A stretch of DNA of 54,100 nt. Source: Planctomycetaceae bacterium. GTDB taxonomy: Bacteria > Planctomycetota > Planctomycetia > Pirellulales > Thermoguttaceae. Each line of letters opens with the position of its first letter. Position 1 is the stretch's first letter. The notes beneath the pieces are model-generated. The model saw only the letters and a program-made list of their open reading frames with translations. It did not search any database and was not told where the DNA came from. Of the stretch, positions 1 to 8,932 are shown piece after piece. A program made the translations under genes and the position numbers. The stretch covers positions 1 through 54,100 of the forward strand of contig WRKP01000007.1 of assembly GCA_009778035.1 (NCBI GenBank), written 5' to 3'.

Positions 1-7
1 GGAAACG

Positions 8-1213
8 GTGACTTCACAGAATCCCCTGAACGTACAACGAACGGTGAACATCGTGCAAACCGCCGGTGCGCTCGCAGCACGGAACATTGCCGTCACCCAT
101 CCGAACGATTACAAGGGAACAGTATTCGTTCAACCGAATCTGCCTGTTGACCTATACAGCGAGGATTTGTCCGCCGAAACCGCAAGTGATGATGAGTGGT
201 ATAGCGTCAGTACATGGCTGCGGCTCAAAAGCAAGATTCGCCTGACCCGGAAAAGAGGGAACACGAATGACCCGTGGAGTGACGGCGGACAGACATGGAG
301 CAATGGCGAGTATGTATGGAATTCGGCAGTTCAAACTAATCCAGCAACACACGAAACATTCGTCGATTTTGTTACCGATTCCAATCTCTCTCCTACACAG
401 GCGGTGGAACTGGGGCTGGAAAAGCCGCTATTGGACTTGACGCTCTTCGTCTCGTCGGCATTGCAGTTGCGTGAGTGTGCAGTGAACCGTTACAACAGTA
501 GCACCGGTGAAATTGAACGGACAGTGCCGACCGTGAACCTCCCATTTTCCATCATCATGAAAACACCCCATGCGGTCAAAATCATTCCGTCCGAAGTGAC
601 TCTTGATGAGGACAACAACGACACATCATTCGTTGCTATCGAAGCCAATGATGGAGCCGCTTGGACTCTTTTACCCGTTGATACCCGACTAACGGTAACT
701 CCATCGAGCGGTACAGGACGAGCATCTGTGGTGGTCAAAAAAGCAACGTCGTTTGATATGGGGAATAACAATTTTGCCAATGTCCCGCTTGCGATTACTT
801 CTACTGTCAATCAGACAACCTATCCTGATATTGACGGGGCTTACACGGCAAGTGATACATCGGCGGTGCATTTGGAAAAATATACACCAGCACACAATGC
901 GTTGATTCCAAAACAGACCGCCTCGTCCACTTCTATCTCCTTGCTTCTGTCTTCTGACTCTACAGACGCTTGGAAATCATTCAACCATTCCCTCTCCGCC
1001 CTTGGATGTGCAGGAACATGGACAAAAACAAATACATTTCCGTCTTTTCATACAGTGCTTGGGGAACTGGAAACTTTTCCGGCGATTGAAGTTTCGTTTG
1101 GCACAGACGCACACCGCATCCGTTCATGGTCGTTGCAGTCAGTAGGAACTGTTCCGATTGCGGGTCGACAGGCCAACAGCGTTTGTCTTGTGGGGACAGA
1201 TCGGCAATGGTGA
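8..1213 (+). CDS. Phage structural protein, N-terminal part, frameshifted at about 1171
   Basis: The reading frame is open to the left edge, so GTG at position 8 may not be the true start. The protein is rich in Thr, Ser and Asn and resembles a virion or tail beta-structure protein; no family was recognised over most of its length. The last 30 or so residues run into the first half of a discoidin (F5/8 type C)-like unit (LQSVGTVPIAGRQ) and then leave frame to a TGA. The second half of that unit (PTAFVLWGQIGNGDWKILDF) is found one frame over, in the next entry. Removing one G at 1171 or 1172 joins the two into a protein of roughly 970 residues. It is therefore either a broken gene, a sequence error, or less likely a recoded gene. 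Confidence 0.6.
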   Translation: MTSQNPLNVQRTVNIVQTAGALAARNIAVTHPNDYKGTVFVQPNLPVDLYSEDLSAETASDDEWYSVSTWLRLKSKIRLTRKRGNTNDPWSDGGQTWSNGEYVWNSAVQTNPATHETFVDFVTDSNLSPTQAVELGLEKPLLDLTLFVSSALQLRECAVNRYNSSTGEIERTVPTVNLPFSIIMKTPHAVKIIPSEVTLDEDNNDTSFVAIEANDGAAWTLLPVDTRLTVTPSSGTGRASVVVKKATSFDMGNNNFANVPLAITSTVNQTTYPDIDGAYTASDTSAVHLEKYTPAHNALIPKQTASSTSISLLLSSDSTDAWKSFNHSLSALGCAGTWTKTNTFPSFHTVLGELETFPAIEVSFGTDAHRIRSWSLQSVGTVPIAGRQANSVCLVGTDRQW

Positions 1214-2936
1214 TTGGAAAATCCTTGACTTTGTGTCCACGTCCAACCTCTATACCAATGACAAAATCCGCATTGACCGGACGGCACATCATCGGGAAGT
1301 GGTAAACAAAATCCGCATTTCGGCAGTGCGGGTAGAACAGACAAGCGGTGATACGAGTTACGGCATGGAACCAAGCGATTCGATTTGGCTGCCGCAGATA
1401 CAGGTCTTTGCCGGTGTGCCCATCCTGCCGAGAATGACTTCGGATCATCAAGATGGAGTGCAAGTTACATCCAATGGCGGTATGGAATACAGTTATGAAT
1501 ACTACAATAACCGAGACAGCGGAATCAGAGTTTTTGACCGGGAAGTCAGCGGCACTAACATTGCTTCGGTAGGAAGCCGGGCGTGGTACATCAATAACAA
1601 TCACTTCCTGTTGGAAGATGTTGCCGAAAATGGGAACATCAGTCGATTCGGCTCTTATCAATCCAAGGGCTGGCTCTCCTTGATCTTTCCGGCTGCCCGG
1701 CTTCTGGGATACCTGTACAGCATTGACAATCTGCTGGGACGTTCGGATAGCCATGCGAATACGTCTTACGCCGCCTCCCTCTACTTTGAAGGACGTGCAG
1801 TGTCAGATATCAACATGACCCGTGAACCCAGTCAGGGAAATTGGGACTTTATCGACTTGATATCGCTCGATCAGTGTCTCGGACATAATGATTTCGGAGT
1901 GTCAACGGCAAGTCTGATTGCCCAAACGAATCAGACGACCATCAATACCTACGTTCAAAATCTGCGCACGGTGTTGCGACCAGCTACAGCTTCTCTGCCT
2001 CTCCCCGGTGACTCCTTTCTGATGAACCGGACTGACCGGCATATTCTCCGGTATAACGCGGTGACCGGCAAATGGTACGACGACGGCTTGCGGCTCGAAC
2101 CCGGCACGACTGCTGTGAATCAATTCAACAATCTGACAACGCCAGAACTGCTTGCCGAAACGGGGCAAGCCCGGCTCAACAGCGTTGCCCTTATTAGAGG
2201 GAATGCCATGCAACCCCCTTGGGCAACTGTTCCCGACAAAGCGACCATCGTCAATCAACAAGACGCGAAACGGATGATGTACGACCTACAGTTGCAAAAA
2301 TGGTCGGAAGTACCAAATAATGATGCCATTTACAACGTGCATGACCGGACACATTACGCCGACTTGAAGGATTCAACAGGGAATCCGCTGACGCTGGCAC
2401 AACTGCGCTGCACCGTGCAGTCTATTATGAATACGGAAAAGCCGTCAGTAGGGGGTGAGCCGGTCGCGATGCCGGAAATGCAATTTTTTGGGCTGCCTGC
2501 CGAAACAATCAATAACGGCGCAGTCGTCACGGTCACGTACCTCAAAGCCGAAGATTCAGAGGGAAATCTACAAGACATTCTCGGAAGGCATCAGCGGTTG
2601 CCGTTGCAAAGATATTCTTATAGCGGGTGGTCTTATTTGACCACCTTTCGCTTGTATCTTGGCAACTTGAGCAATATCAACGCTAACAGAAGGCTTTACT
2701 TTGATGCCTACAATTTGAACGGTACGAAAATAACGTCTTCCACGAACTATCAGACCATCGGCCTCCATGACCGTTCCGACCAATACTATGAGTTTTCTGT
2801 ATCCGGCGATTATCGGACAAACGTGGCGTACTACGAAATCTATGTGTATTCGGCGAATAACCGACCGGATGGAGAGGGTAGCAACACAGGTGAAAGAATT
2901 ATTATGAGTAGCGGATATGCAGGAGGGCAACCATGA
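1158..2936 (+). CDS. Phage structural protein, C-terminal part (discoidin-like segment)
   Basis: This frame opens at a TTG at 1158 with no Shine-Dalgarno and overlaps the end of the previous frame. Its first residues complete the discoidin-like unit begun upstream, so TTG is probably not a natural start and this is the C-terminal two thirds of one protein. The remainder contains Tyr/Asn-rich beta-strand segments, a run typical of tail or fibre connectors around residues 290-400, and ends AGGQP. The stop overlaps the next gene's start (ATGA at 2933), as expected in a compact phage operon. The exact virion role is unknown. Confidence 0.55.
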   Translation: MRVDRPTAFVLWGQIGNGDWKILDFVSTSNLYTNDKIRIDRTAHHREVVNKIRISAVRVEQTSGDTSYGMEPSDSIWLPQIQVFAGVPILPRMTSDHQDGVQVTSNGGMEYSYEYYNNRDSGIRVFDREVSGTNIASVGSRAWYINNNHFLLEDVAENGNISRFGSYQSKGWLSLIFPAARLLGYLYSIDNLLGRSDSHANTSYAASLYFEGRAVSDINMTREPSQGNWDFIDLISLDQCLGHNDFGVSTASLIAQTNQTTINTYVQNLRTVLRPATASLPLPGDSFLMNRTDRHILRYNAVTGKWYDDGLRLEPGTTAVNQFNNLTTPELLAETGQARLNSVALIRGNAMQPPWATVPDKATIVNQQDAKRMMYDLQLQKWSEVPNNDAIYNVHDRTHYADLKDSTGNPLTLAQLRCTVQSIMNTEKPSVGGEPVAMPEMQFFGLPAETINNGAVVTVTYLKAEDSEGNLQDILGRHQRLPLQRYSYSGWSYLTTFRLYLGNLSNINANRRLYFDAYNLNGTKITSSTNYQTIGLHDRSDQYYEFSVSGDYRTNVAYYEIYVYSANNRPDGEGSNTGERIIMSSGYAGGQP

Positions 2937-3169
2937 TCGTTTCACCCAGGGCGGAAAAAGTGATCGACATTGTGCGCAAAGAAGTGGTTCGCAACGAGGA
3001 TGGTTCCGTCAAAACGGTTCTGTTCATCGAAGTGGATGAGGCGTTTTTGTACTACCGTGCGAATGCTGACCGACCCTACACGAAAATCCCCTACTGGAAA
3101 CGCGGCGAAGATGCCAGCAATTCCAGCATGTTATTCAATGGAGAAAACGACGCACAGAAAAAACAATGA
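2933..3169 (+). CDS. Small phage protein of unknown function (78 aa)
   Basis: Starts in an ATGA overlap with the upstream structural gene and itself ends in an ATGA overlap with the downstream one, so it is translated in series with its neighbours. It has a mixed charged sequence, no signal peptide or membrane segment, and an aromatic-rich middle (FLYYRANADRPYTKIPYWKR). No family recognised. Position between two large tail-type genes suggests a connector, chaperone or small structural part; that is inference from context only. Confidence 0.6.
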   Translation: MIVSPRAEKVIDIVRKEVVRNEDGSVKTVLFIEVDEAFLYYRANADRPYTKIPYWKRGEDASNSSMLFNGENDAQKKQ

Positions 3170-4803
3170 AATTCATACCAGATTTTATCAAAGGTTCCGT
3201 AACAGATTTTGCGGCAAAGCCCCGGCGATTGGGAATGATGCTTTTCGGCACGGACGGCAGAGTACGGCTTGATCACGAAGAGGGACATACACTCTATGCC
3301 TCTTTTCAATCGTATCCGGCATGGGAAAGTTTAGAAAAAGCCGAAAAGTTCGAGAACATTCTCTATTGTGTTGATAAGAATCTGTACCGGTGGTCGGACA
3401 CGCCTGCACCGGGTATGTTGATTCCCATCAGTAGTCAGACGGCCGTCTATGTGGCGAAAATCCTCGAACTATCCGAGGATATGAGTAGGTGCAGTGCGCA
3501 ATGTCTTGACCGGGACGGCGAGGCAACAGGCGAGATACTGGAAAACATACGCCTGCTGGGAACTCCGGTGGCGGATGCGTACATCAGCGGCAATTGGGAC
3601 GGCATGGCAGGGATACTCTGGCGTTCGGAAAGAGGGACGGCGGCGAATGTTAAAAACCGTAACTGGCGGTCAGTCTGCTTTGGCAATGGAAAATATGTCG
3701 CCGTTGCCAGTCATGGTGCGAGACTCGGTCGGATCATGACTTCAGATGATGCCGAAGTATGGACGGCACGTCTGGCAACGTATTCGCTGGACTGGTGGAG
3801 TGTCTGCTATGGCAATGGAAAATTCGTTGCAGTTTCTTGCGGCGGCAATGGCTGTGAAGGGAATGCCACAACGAAAAAACGCCGAGTCATGTATTCCCAT
3901 GATGATGGTGTCAACTGGAGCGAATGCGCCAGCCTGACAGCCAAGGATTGGCGGGGTGTTTGTTATGGAAATGGATGTTATGTGGCAGTGGGTAACAAGT
4001 GCGTGATGTATTCGACTGATGCTCATCATTGGACGCTTTGTACTTTGCCCAGCGATGCCAAAAATAATCTTTGGCGGTCTGTCTGTTACAGCGAGGAACT
4101 TGGACTATTCGTAGCCGTTTCGTCCAACGGGGCCTATCGCGTCATGACTTCGCCTGATGGGATCACTTGGACGGCACGGCTGGCGGCGAAGGCACATAAT
4201 GCCAAGGGAAAGGAAATAAACTGCACTTGGAAACATGTCTGTTTCGCCCATGGAAAGTTCGTTGCTGTTGCTGATAATACCACAGGACATGCGATGGTTT
4301 CGACCGATGGGATCAACTGGCATCATCACGCAATGCCCGCAAAACATCAATGGCAGTCTGTTTGCTACGGCAGAGGATTATTCGTTGCCGTTGCCAATAG
4401 CGGAGCAAAAACGCGTGTCGCTATCTCTCCTGATGGCGAGCATTGGTACAGTGCCAATGCTGCCGAAGATCGCTCATGGGAATCAGTCTGCTATGGCAAT
4501 GGAAAATTCATTGCGGTTGCCATAAGCGGTACGAATCGCATTATGATCTCCGATGCGGATATAACCTTTTCCGGTTCGAGTGCCTATTCTGTACAGCAAA
4601 GTGTCATCGGGCAGTCTATTATCGTGGTCGAACAGGATGGACAACTCTTTGCCATCCAGCAAGGGGGCGGAATTTTTGCGAGTGCAGAAGAGGAGGAGGA
4701 GGAGAGACTACCGGAAAGCAAAGATGATGAGGAGGACGAAAAATATGATGACGGCACTATTGATATTTACGGACATATCGAAGACCCGGAGGCACACCGG
4801 TAA
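3166..4803 (+). CDS. Phage tail or receptor-binding protein with sialidase-like (BNR-type) repeats, cut by a TAA stop
   Basis: After about 150 N-terminal residues that resemble an attachment domain, the protein carries roughly seven copies of a repeat of the form W-x-SVCYGNGKFVAVA followed 15-20 residues later by VMYSxDGxxW. This is the look of a beta-propeller of the sialidase/BNR class, common in phage receptor-binding proteins. The C-terminus becomes strongly acidic (EEEEEERLPESKDDEEDEK) and ends GHIEDPEAHR at TAA 4801-4803. The same frame continues after the TAA with LFDAKQNAITQTG. AHxxLFxxKQN is the usual start of a tail-fibre trunk, so the stop looks like a nonsense mutation inside a longer fibre gene. 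Confidence 0.65.
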   Translation: MKFIPDFIKGSVTDFAAKPRRLGMMLFGTDGRVRLDHEEGHTLYASFQSYPAWESLEKAEKFENILYCVDKNLYRWSDTPAPGMLIPISSQTAVYVAKILELSEDMSRCSAQCLDRDGEATGEILENIRLLGTPVADAYISGNWDGMAGILWRSERGTAANVKNRNWRSVCFGNGKYVAVASHGARLGRIMTSDDAEVWTARLATYSLDWWSVCYGNGKFVAVSCGGNGCEGNATTKKRRVMYSHDDGVNWSECASLTAKDWRGVCYGNGCYVAVGNKCVMYSTDAHHWTLCTLPSDAKNNLWRSVCYSEELGLFVAVSSNGAYRVMTSPDGITWTARLAAKAHNAKGKEINCTWKHVCFAHGKFVAVADNTTGHAMVSTDGINWHHHAMPAKHQWQSVCYGRGLFVAVANSGAKTRVAISPDGEHWYSANAAEDRSWESVCYGNGKFIAVAISGTNRIMISDADITFSGSSAYSVQQSVIGQSIIVVEQDGQLFAIQQGGGIFASAEEEEEERLPESKDDEEDEKYDDGTIDIYGHIEDPEAHR

Positions 4804-4854
4804 CTCTTTGATGCAAAACAGAACGCAATCACTCAAACGGGCAGCAACCATTTA

Positions 4855-5589
4855 TTGAAAGTGCCGACGGCATCCGGCGGAGCATTCGGCACGGCAGAAG
4901 TTGTAAACAATCTGACGACAACAGCGAGTAATACGGCATTGGATGGTCGGCAGGGGAAGAAATTGCAAGACGAAAAAGCACCGCTTGCAAGCCCGACGTT
5001 TACCGGCACGGTTAAAGTTCCGGGCAAGACGACTGCTGCTATCAATGACGGCACACTTGTCGCAACGGAGGCACAAGTGTTTCTCAAACTTGATGCCACT
5101 GCAACCGCTGCCGACAGTGCAAAACTCGGCGGAAAATTGCCAAACGAGTACGAACCAGCATTTGCCAAAAACACGGCGTTCAATAAGAAGTTAGGCAGTG
5201 AGACCGTTCAAACAGTTGCAAAAGTAGCAACGCCAACGGCAACGGCAAGCTGGACGTATCCTGTCCAAGTCAATGCTTCCGAAGAGTTGGTCGTGAACGT
5301 CCCCTGGACGGATACCAACACCAATACGACTTACACAACAATTACTCAAGCGGAAATTGATGTCGGAACGGGTACAGCGACCAGAGTTGTTACTCCGAAA
5401 CTGTTAGTTGATCACTTTTCCAAAATAGGGCATACCCATACCGAGTATGCGTCTGCGGGACATACTCACACTGCCCCGACGTGGGATCAAGTAACAGGCA
5501 AACCAACGACATTCACGCCAGCAACGCATACCCATACTGCGGCAACCAGAAGCGAGCGATTTTGGCATGGTGAAGGCGACATCGCCTGA
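4855..5589 (+). pseudogene. Tail-fibre trunk, fragment 1 (same frame as the upstream gene)
   Basis: The coding frame is open from the TAA at 4801; the first possible start is TTG 4855 with no Shine-Dalgarno. The sequence is classic fibre trunk: VVNNLTTTASNTALDGRQGK, then PLASPTFTGTV, then the metal-binding HTHTEYASAGHTHT type repeats near the end. Around 5550 the frame breaks and runs to TGA 5587. Continuation is found one base over. It most likely forms one gene with the propeller-type protein upstream and with fragments 2 and 3. Confidence 0.6.
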
Positions 5590-5821
5590 TGGTAGCGGAA
5601 CAACAACGCTCGGCATATCGGGAATAGACAATAATCGGGCACCCTCCTTTAACATGATGGGGAATGTTGCCAGAGATTTTAATGATTACCGCACTCCCGG
5701 CGAGTGGTACTTTTATACCGCATCTAACACTAATCAACCGACGTTCCTTGCAGGTGGTACTGGCATCTATCTGAAGGTCATGATGGGATACAGCAACACA
5801 AACTGTATCCAGTTGTGTTAG
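5567..5821 (+). pseudogene. Tail-fibre fragment 2
   Basis: Continues the fibre protein in the next frame. Reading back from ATG 5567 the frame also encodes EASDFG, so the real junction lies near 5549 (one extra base after the HTHTAA repeat). The fragment contains typical fibre-tip sequence (DFNDYRTPGEWYFYTASNT) and ends CIQLC at TAG 5819. Skipping one T at 5819 leads straight into the Gly-rich fragment 3. Confidence 0.5.
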
Positions 5822-6149
5822 CGGCGGCGGTAACGGTGGAAATGGTTCGTCAAGCGGGTCGAACATATATTGCGGCGGTGAAGGCGGTTCAGGCGGTCTT
5901 GCGGTCTCTCGATATACAGTCACAACGGCACAGTTGAGTTCTTACAAAGCGGTTGACCGTCGATTCTTGCGATGGCGGTCCACAGCGGCCGGGGCAATTT
6001 ACATTTACGTGACGGATACCGGACAAAGTACCGGCGTGAGAACAATGACTGGTGCCGTTGGCAGTAATGGTGGTACTTCGGATGGGTGGTATGACCGGAA
6101 TCAAGGTTATGGCGGCCCCGGTGCCGTCATCATCATTAAAGAGGCATAA
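5820..6149 (+). pseudogene. Tail-fibre fragment 3, glycine-rich tip
   Basis: In the third frame the sequence opens with a Ser/Gly/Asn run (SGGGNGGNGSSSGSN) and ends with a Gly-rich turn segment and the terminal strand PGAVIIIKEA. Fibres that end in such glycine-rich stretches and a short hydrophobic strand are common in phages with an exposed receptor-binding tip. There is no start codon with a ribosome binding site, so it can only be expressed as part of the joined protein. Confidence 0.5.
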
Positions 6150-6168
6150 TTTATTGGAGATAGACAAG

Positions 6169-6807
6169 ATGTTAGTAGAACTGAACAAACAGAAACCGGA
6201 ATTTATCGTGAGGGATGGTGTCATACGGCTTTTGGAAACCAAAGTATTATCCGGCAAGGACGATTTGCTCCTCATAAATCAGAACGATTCACGTAAAGAT
6301 GCTCTGATGGAAGATTTTCCGCAAAGGGAGTATCAAGCGGCAGAGGGGCTCACAGCCGAAATGCTCACGTATCTGCCGGGCGAGGAAGTGCTGGATTTTG
6401 ACATTTGCAGTCAAGAACATTTGGCAATGGTCATTCAGAAGTGGTGCGAGTCAAAAAAACAACCGACTGTTCAGCCTGTCGATTCGCATTATGAAGAATT
6501 CCTTCGAGAGGAAAAATTAGCGGAACTCCAAAAAGCCTGTCAGAATGCCATTGATGAAGGCGTTGAGGTTGCGACTTCCGAAGGAACAAAGAGATTTTCG
6601 CTGACGATGCAGGATCAAATCAATCTGCTCCGCTTGCAAAATTTACTGGACAAGGGTTGTGAGGCAATACCGTATCATGCGGATGGCGAAGCGATATGGC
6701 ATTGGTCGTGTGAGGATGTGCAGAATATATTGCATGAGGCGGATTGCCATATTGCGAACCACGTCTATTTCAGCCTCTTGCTAACGCCCTATTTTCCGGT
6801 GTTTTGA
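6169..6807 (+). CDS. DUF4376-like phage tail-associated protein (212 aa)
   Basis: Start chosen at ATG 6169, eight bases after the Shine-Dalgarno TTGGAG, directly behind the fibre gene. Residues about 125-200 match the pattern of the DUF4376 domain in phage proteins encoded next to tail fibres: a short helix, GVEVATSEGTKRFSLTMQDQ, then YHADGEAIWHWSCEDVQNIL. In other phages such proteins are tail-fibre accessory or assembly proteins; the activity is not known. The last 15 residues (LLLTPYFPVF) are unlike the family's helical end, so the extreme C-terminus may be altered. Confidence 0.6.
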   Translation: MLVELNKQKPEFIVRDGVIRLLETKVLSGKDDLLLINQNDSRKDALMEDFPQREYQAAEGLTAEMLTYLPGEEVLDFDICSQEHLAMVIQKWCESKKQPTVQPVDSHYEEFLREEKLAELQKACQNAIDEGVEVATSEGTKRFSLTMQDQINLLRLQNLLDKGCEAIPYHADGEAIWHWSCEDVQNILHEADCHIANHVYFSLLLTPYFPVF

Positions 6808-6858
6808 TAGCGAAAAAATCCGATTTGACAGATCCGCACTTCTGGCTATGCTGTCCGT

Positions 6859-7110
6859 ATGGACAAGCAAGAACTCGCAAAAAAGTCTCCGATGGCTCCG
6901 CCGGGATTCACGGTCATGACTCCGAAAACAGAAACGGAATACGACAAAAAGATTCAAGCAGAACAGGAAAAACAAATGGTGGATTGTTGTGGTAACGGTT
7001 ACAGCCGCTACGACTACTATGGCTACAAACCGCGTCCCAAAGATTCGGTTTCCGAACCGCAAGATGCTCCGCAATCGGACAAAAAAACGGCAAACGGCAA
7101 CAAAAAGTAA
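6859..7110 (+). CDS. Small phage protein, unknown (83 aa)
   Basis: A short charged protein with a Cys/Gly/Tyr cluster in the middle (DCCGNGYSRYDYYGYKP) and a Lys/Asn-rich tail. No signal peptide, membrane segment or recognised domain. Same orientation and close spacing as the neighbouring phage genes. No good Shine-Dalgarno is seen before ATG 6859, so the start is uncertain. The Tyr-rich core suggests low structural order. Confidence 0.45.
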   Translation: MDKQELAKKSPMAPPGFTVMTPKTETEYDKKIQAEQEKQMVDCCGNGYSRYDYYGYKPRPKDSVSEPQDAPQSDKKTANGNKK

Positions 7111-7116
7111 ACACAC

Positions 7117-7809
7117 ATGGACTGGACACTCAACACACTGATTTTTGGAAGTGCTTGCGGGGCGGGCGGATTTATCCTTGCATGTCTTTGCGGCTTGCGG
7201 GGAAAAATATCGGACATCGTGTTGTCCCGGTCAGGCTTGCGCATTCACACGAATAGCGGAATGGTCGTCTATGAAATGATGGGAAAAATCGACCAGATCG
7301 ACACGACTACCAAAATTGCCATGCGGAAAGCCACCGAATCTCTGACGGTACTGCCTGCTGAAAAATACGGCACATCAATGGATGTCATGCTGATTAACCT
7401 GAAAGCAAATTCCCCGTTGCTCTATGCCTCGTATGAAAACCACATCACACGGGAACTTCGTGCGAACGGAGCAGATCGATACATCGAGGAAAAGACAAAC
7501 GAAGTGCTAATGGAAATTCGGTTTTGGGCACAACAATATCCCGAACTGCCCCAACTGACAGAAAACCTTGTATGTCTTTGGACAAAACGGGCATTGATAC
7601 CGAACATCCGCAGGGCATGTCATGACAAGTTGGAATACTACCGCAAACTTCATGACCGAACGGACATCATCGAGTCATTGCGGGACGAAGCCAAAGGATG
7701 GATCGAAAAGAACGAAAAGTACCTTGAATGTATTGATAAATTGTCAAAACGTTCTGACGTAATCAAACCGGAACAGGAACTTTTAGGAATGAAGTATCAG
7801 ACGGTCTGA
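7117..7809 (+). CDS. Phage membrane-anchored protein, unknown (230 aa)
   Basis: Starts six bases after the previous gene. The N-terminus is one hydrophobic segment (residues 6-26, small-residue rich: GSACGAGGFILACLCG), followed by a predicted cytoplasmic, highly charged helical region with many Lys, Glu and Arg residues. The architecture (one N-terminal anchor plus helical domain, placed after the tail genes and before other small membrane proteins) would fit a lysis-cassette or superinfection-exclusion protein, but no family is recognised and this is inference. Confidence 0.5.
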   Translation: MDWTLNTLIFGSACGAGGFILACLCGLRGKISDIVLSRSGLRIHTNSGMVVYEMMGKIDQIDTTTKIAMRKATESLTVLPAEKYGTSMDVMLINLKANSPLLYASYENHITRELRANGADRYIEEKTNEVLMEIRFWAQQYPELPQLTENLVCLWTKRALIPNIRRACHDKLEYYRKLHDRTDIIESLRDEAKGWIEKNEKYLECIDKLSKRSDVIKPEQELLGMKYQTV

Positions 7810-7850
7810 CATCAAAAACCTATAAACCCTTTTACTTTCAACGAAAGAAC

Positions 7851-8210
7851 ATGAAAACATTATCCCTTATTTTATCGACCGGATGGATGGTCGTGCGACA
7901 CTCCCCGACGGCTCTTTACCATGTACCGGCTGTGATTGCTCTCATCAGGAAGATGGTGGCAGCGTTCGGGAGCGACAAAGTACAAGAAGCCATCAAAGCC
8001 TTCAGTGCATTACTCGACAAGTTGACTCCGCCTTCGCCAACGACGGACAGTACAGGAACCTCGCCTACAAACTTGAAACGGGAACAACGCCGGAGGCTAT
8101 TCCGATTCAGAAATCGCCTCGACGTTGCCGGAATGATCACCGATGACGAAGTGCAAGAGTTTTGCCATCAGCATCACATCAGCAATAGTAGAGATTATCA
8201 ACATGCGTAA
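7851..8210 (+). CDS. Small phage protein, unknown (119 aa)
   Basis: Residues 1-35 are mostly hydrophobic but broken by Arg, His and Pro. A helical stretch (KVQEAIKAFSALLDKL), a Ser/Thr/Pro linker and a basic C-terminal part follow. The C-terminal 35 residues resemble a short helical domain (DVAGMITDDEVQEFCHQHHI). The start is ATG 7851 after a purine-rich stretch (AACGAAAGAAC). The stop overlaps the next gene by eight bases. No family recognised. Confidence 0.45.
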   Translation: MKTLSLILSTGWMVVRHSPTALYHVPAVIALIRKMVAAFGSDKVQEAIKAFSALLDKLTPPSPTTDSTGTSPTNLKREQRRRLFRFRNRLDVAGMITDDEVQEFCHQHHISNSRDYQHA

Positions 8211-8910
8211 AACCACAAGCAAAAACAAGACGAAATCCCTATCAAAGCCCGAAGGATTTTATGTCCTGCCGGTCTATGTGCCAACGTTACAGACGGCTAC
8301 AAAATGGCTTACAAGTCAAGCCGTTCTGTACTTGGTGCTGTTGATAGCAGGAGTCGGGATGGGATTATGCTGGCAAGGATTTTGGCAGTTCAATATACAG
8401 CCAACAGTCCGCCCTGCTCCGGTCAATATCGAAACGGAATCACTTGAAGACTTTGTTGCCCGTGAAGCCGAACGGCTTTTGACCACCGATGAACGGACGA
8501 AACTGATTGCTGTTGCAGAAAAGATTTTACATCAGGATTTTACAAGACCCTCGGCGATAGTAGAGGAATTTTCTTTTCAGCGTCGTCTTGCCGGAATCAA
8601 TTCGCCCGCTTTCAATGCTTTTTCTGACAAGTGGGCGGAAAAGGTCGAAACAATGAAAACGGAGAACGTGGAGTCGATGCGGCAAGTCTATCAGTCGCTG
8701 TTGCAAGGATTGGAAAGGAGTCAGGAGAGAGAAGTTAGAAGTCAGGAGGGACAAGATGATGTTTCACTGATCGCAGATGACAACAGAGAAGATTCTGAAG
8801 CAATACTTCTTCCTCCTGACTCCTATATTCTGACTCCTGATACAGAGGAAAAACCGCCGCAAGTTGAGAAGCAAAAACAAACGGTACAGCGGCAAAGACT
8901 TTTCAGATAA
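8203..8910 (+). CDS. Phage membrane protein with helical domain, unknown (235 aa)
   Basis: Start taken at ATG 8203 (MRKTTSKNK), overlapping the end of the previous gene. A basic N-terminus is followed by one membrane segment (about residues 37-58, VLYLVLLIAGVGMGLCW) and a long charged helical region, with an Asp/Glu/Gln-rich tail. The topology is cytoplasmic N-terminus and a helical domain on the other side of the membrane. It might act in lysis or at the phage-membrane interface; nothing in the sequence settles it. Confidence 0.5.
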   Translation: MRKTTSKNKTKSLSKPEGFYVLPVYVPTLQTATKWLTSQAVLYLVLLIAGVGMGLCWQGFWQFNIQPTVRPAPVNIETESLEDFVAREAERLLTTDERTKLIAVAEKILHQDFTRPSAIVEEFSFQRRLAGINSPAFNAFSDKWAEKVETMKTENVESMRQVYQSLLQGLERSQEREVRSQEGQDDVSLIADDNREDSEAILLPPDSYILTPDTEEKPPQVEKQKQTVQRQRLFR

Positions 8911-8932
8911 CCCCATCAACATGGAAGGAACA

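Noticed and set aside
4855-6149. Diversity-generating retroelement target in the tail-fibre tip
   Set aside because: No reverse transcriptase, no template repeat and no accessory Avd gene are near. The four-helix-bundle gene at 34947 is of the IVP type and lies 29 kb away in a metal operon.
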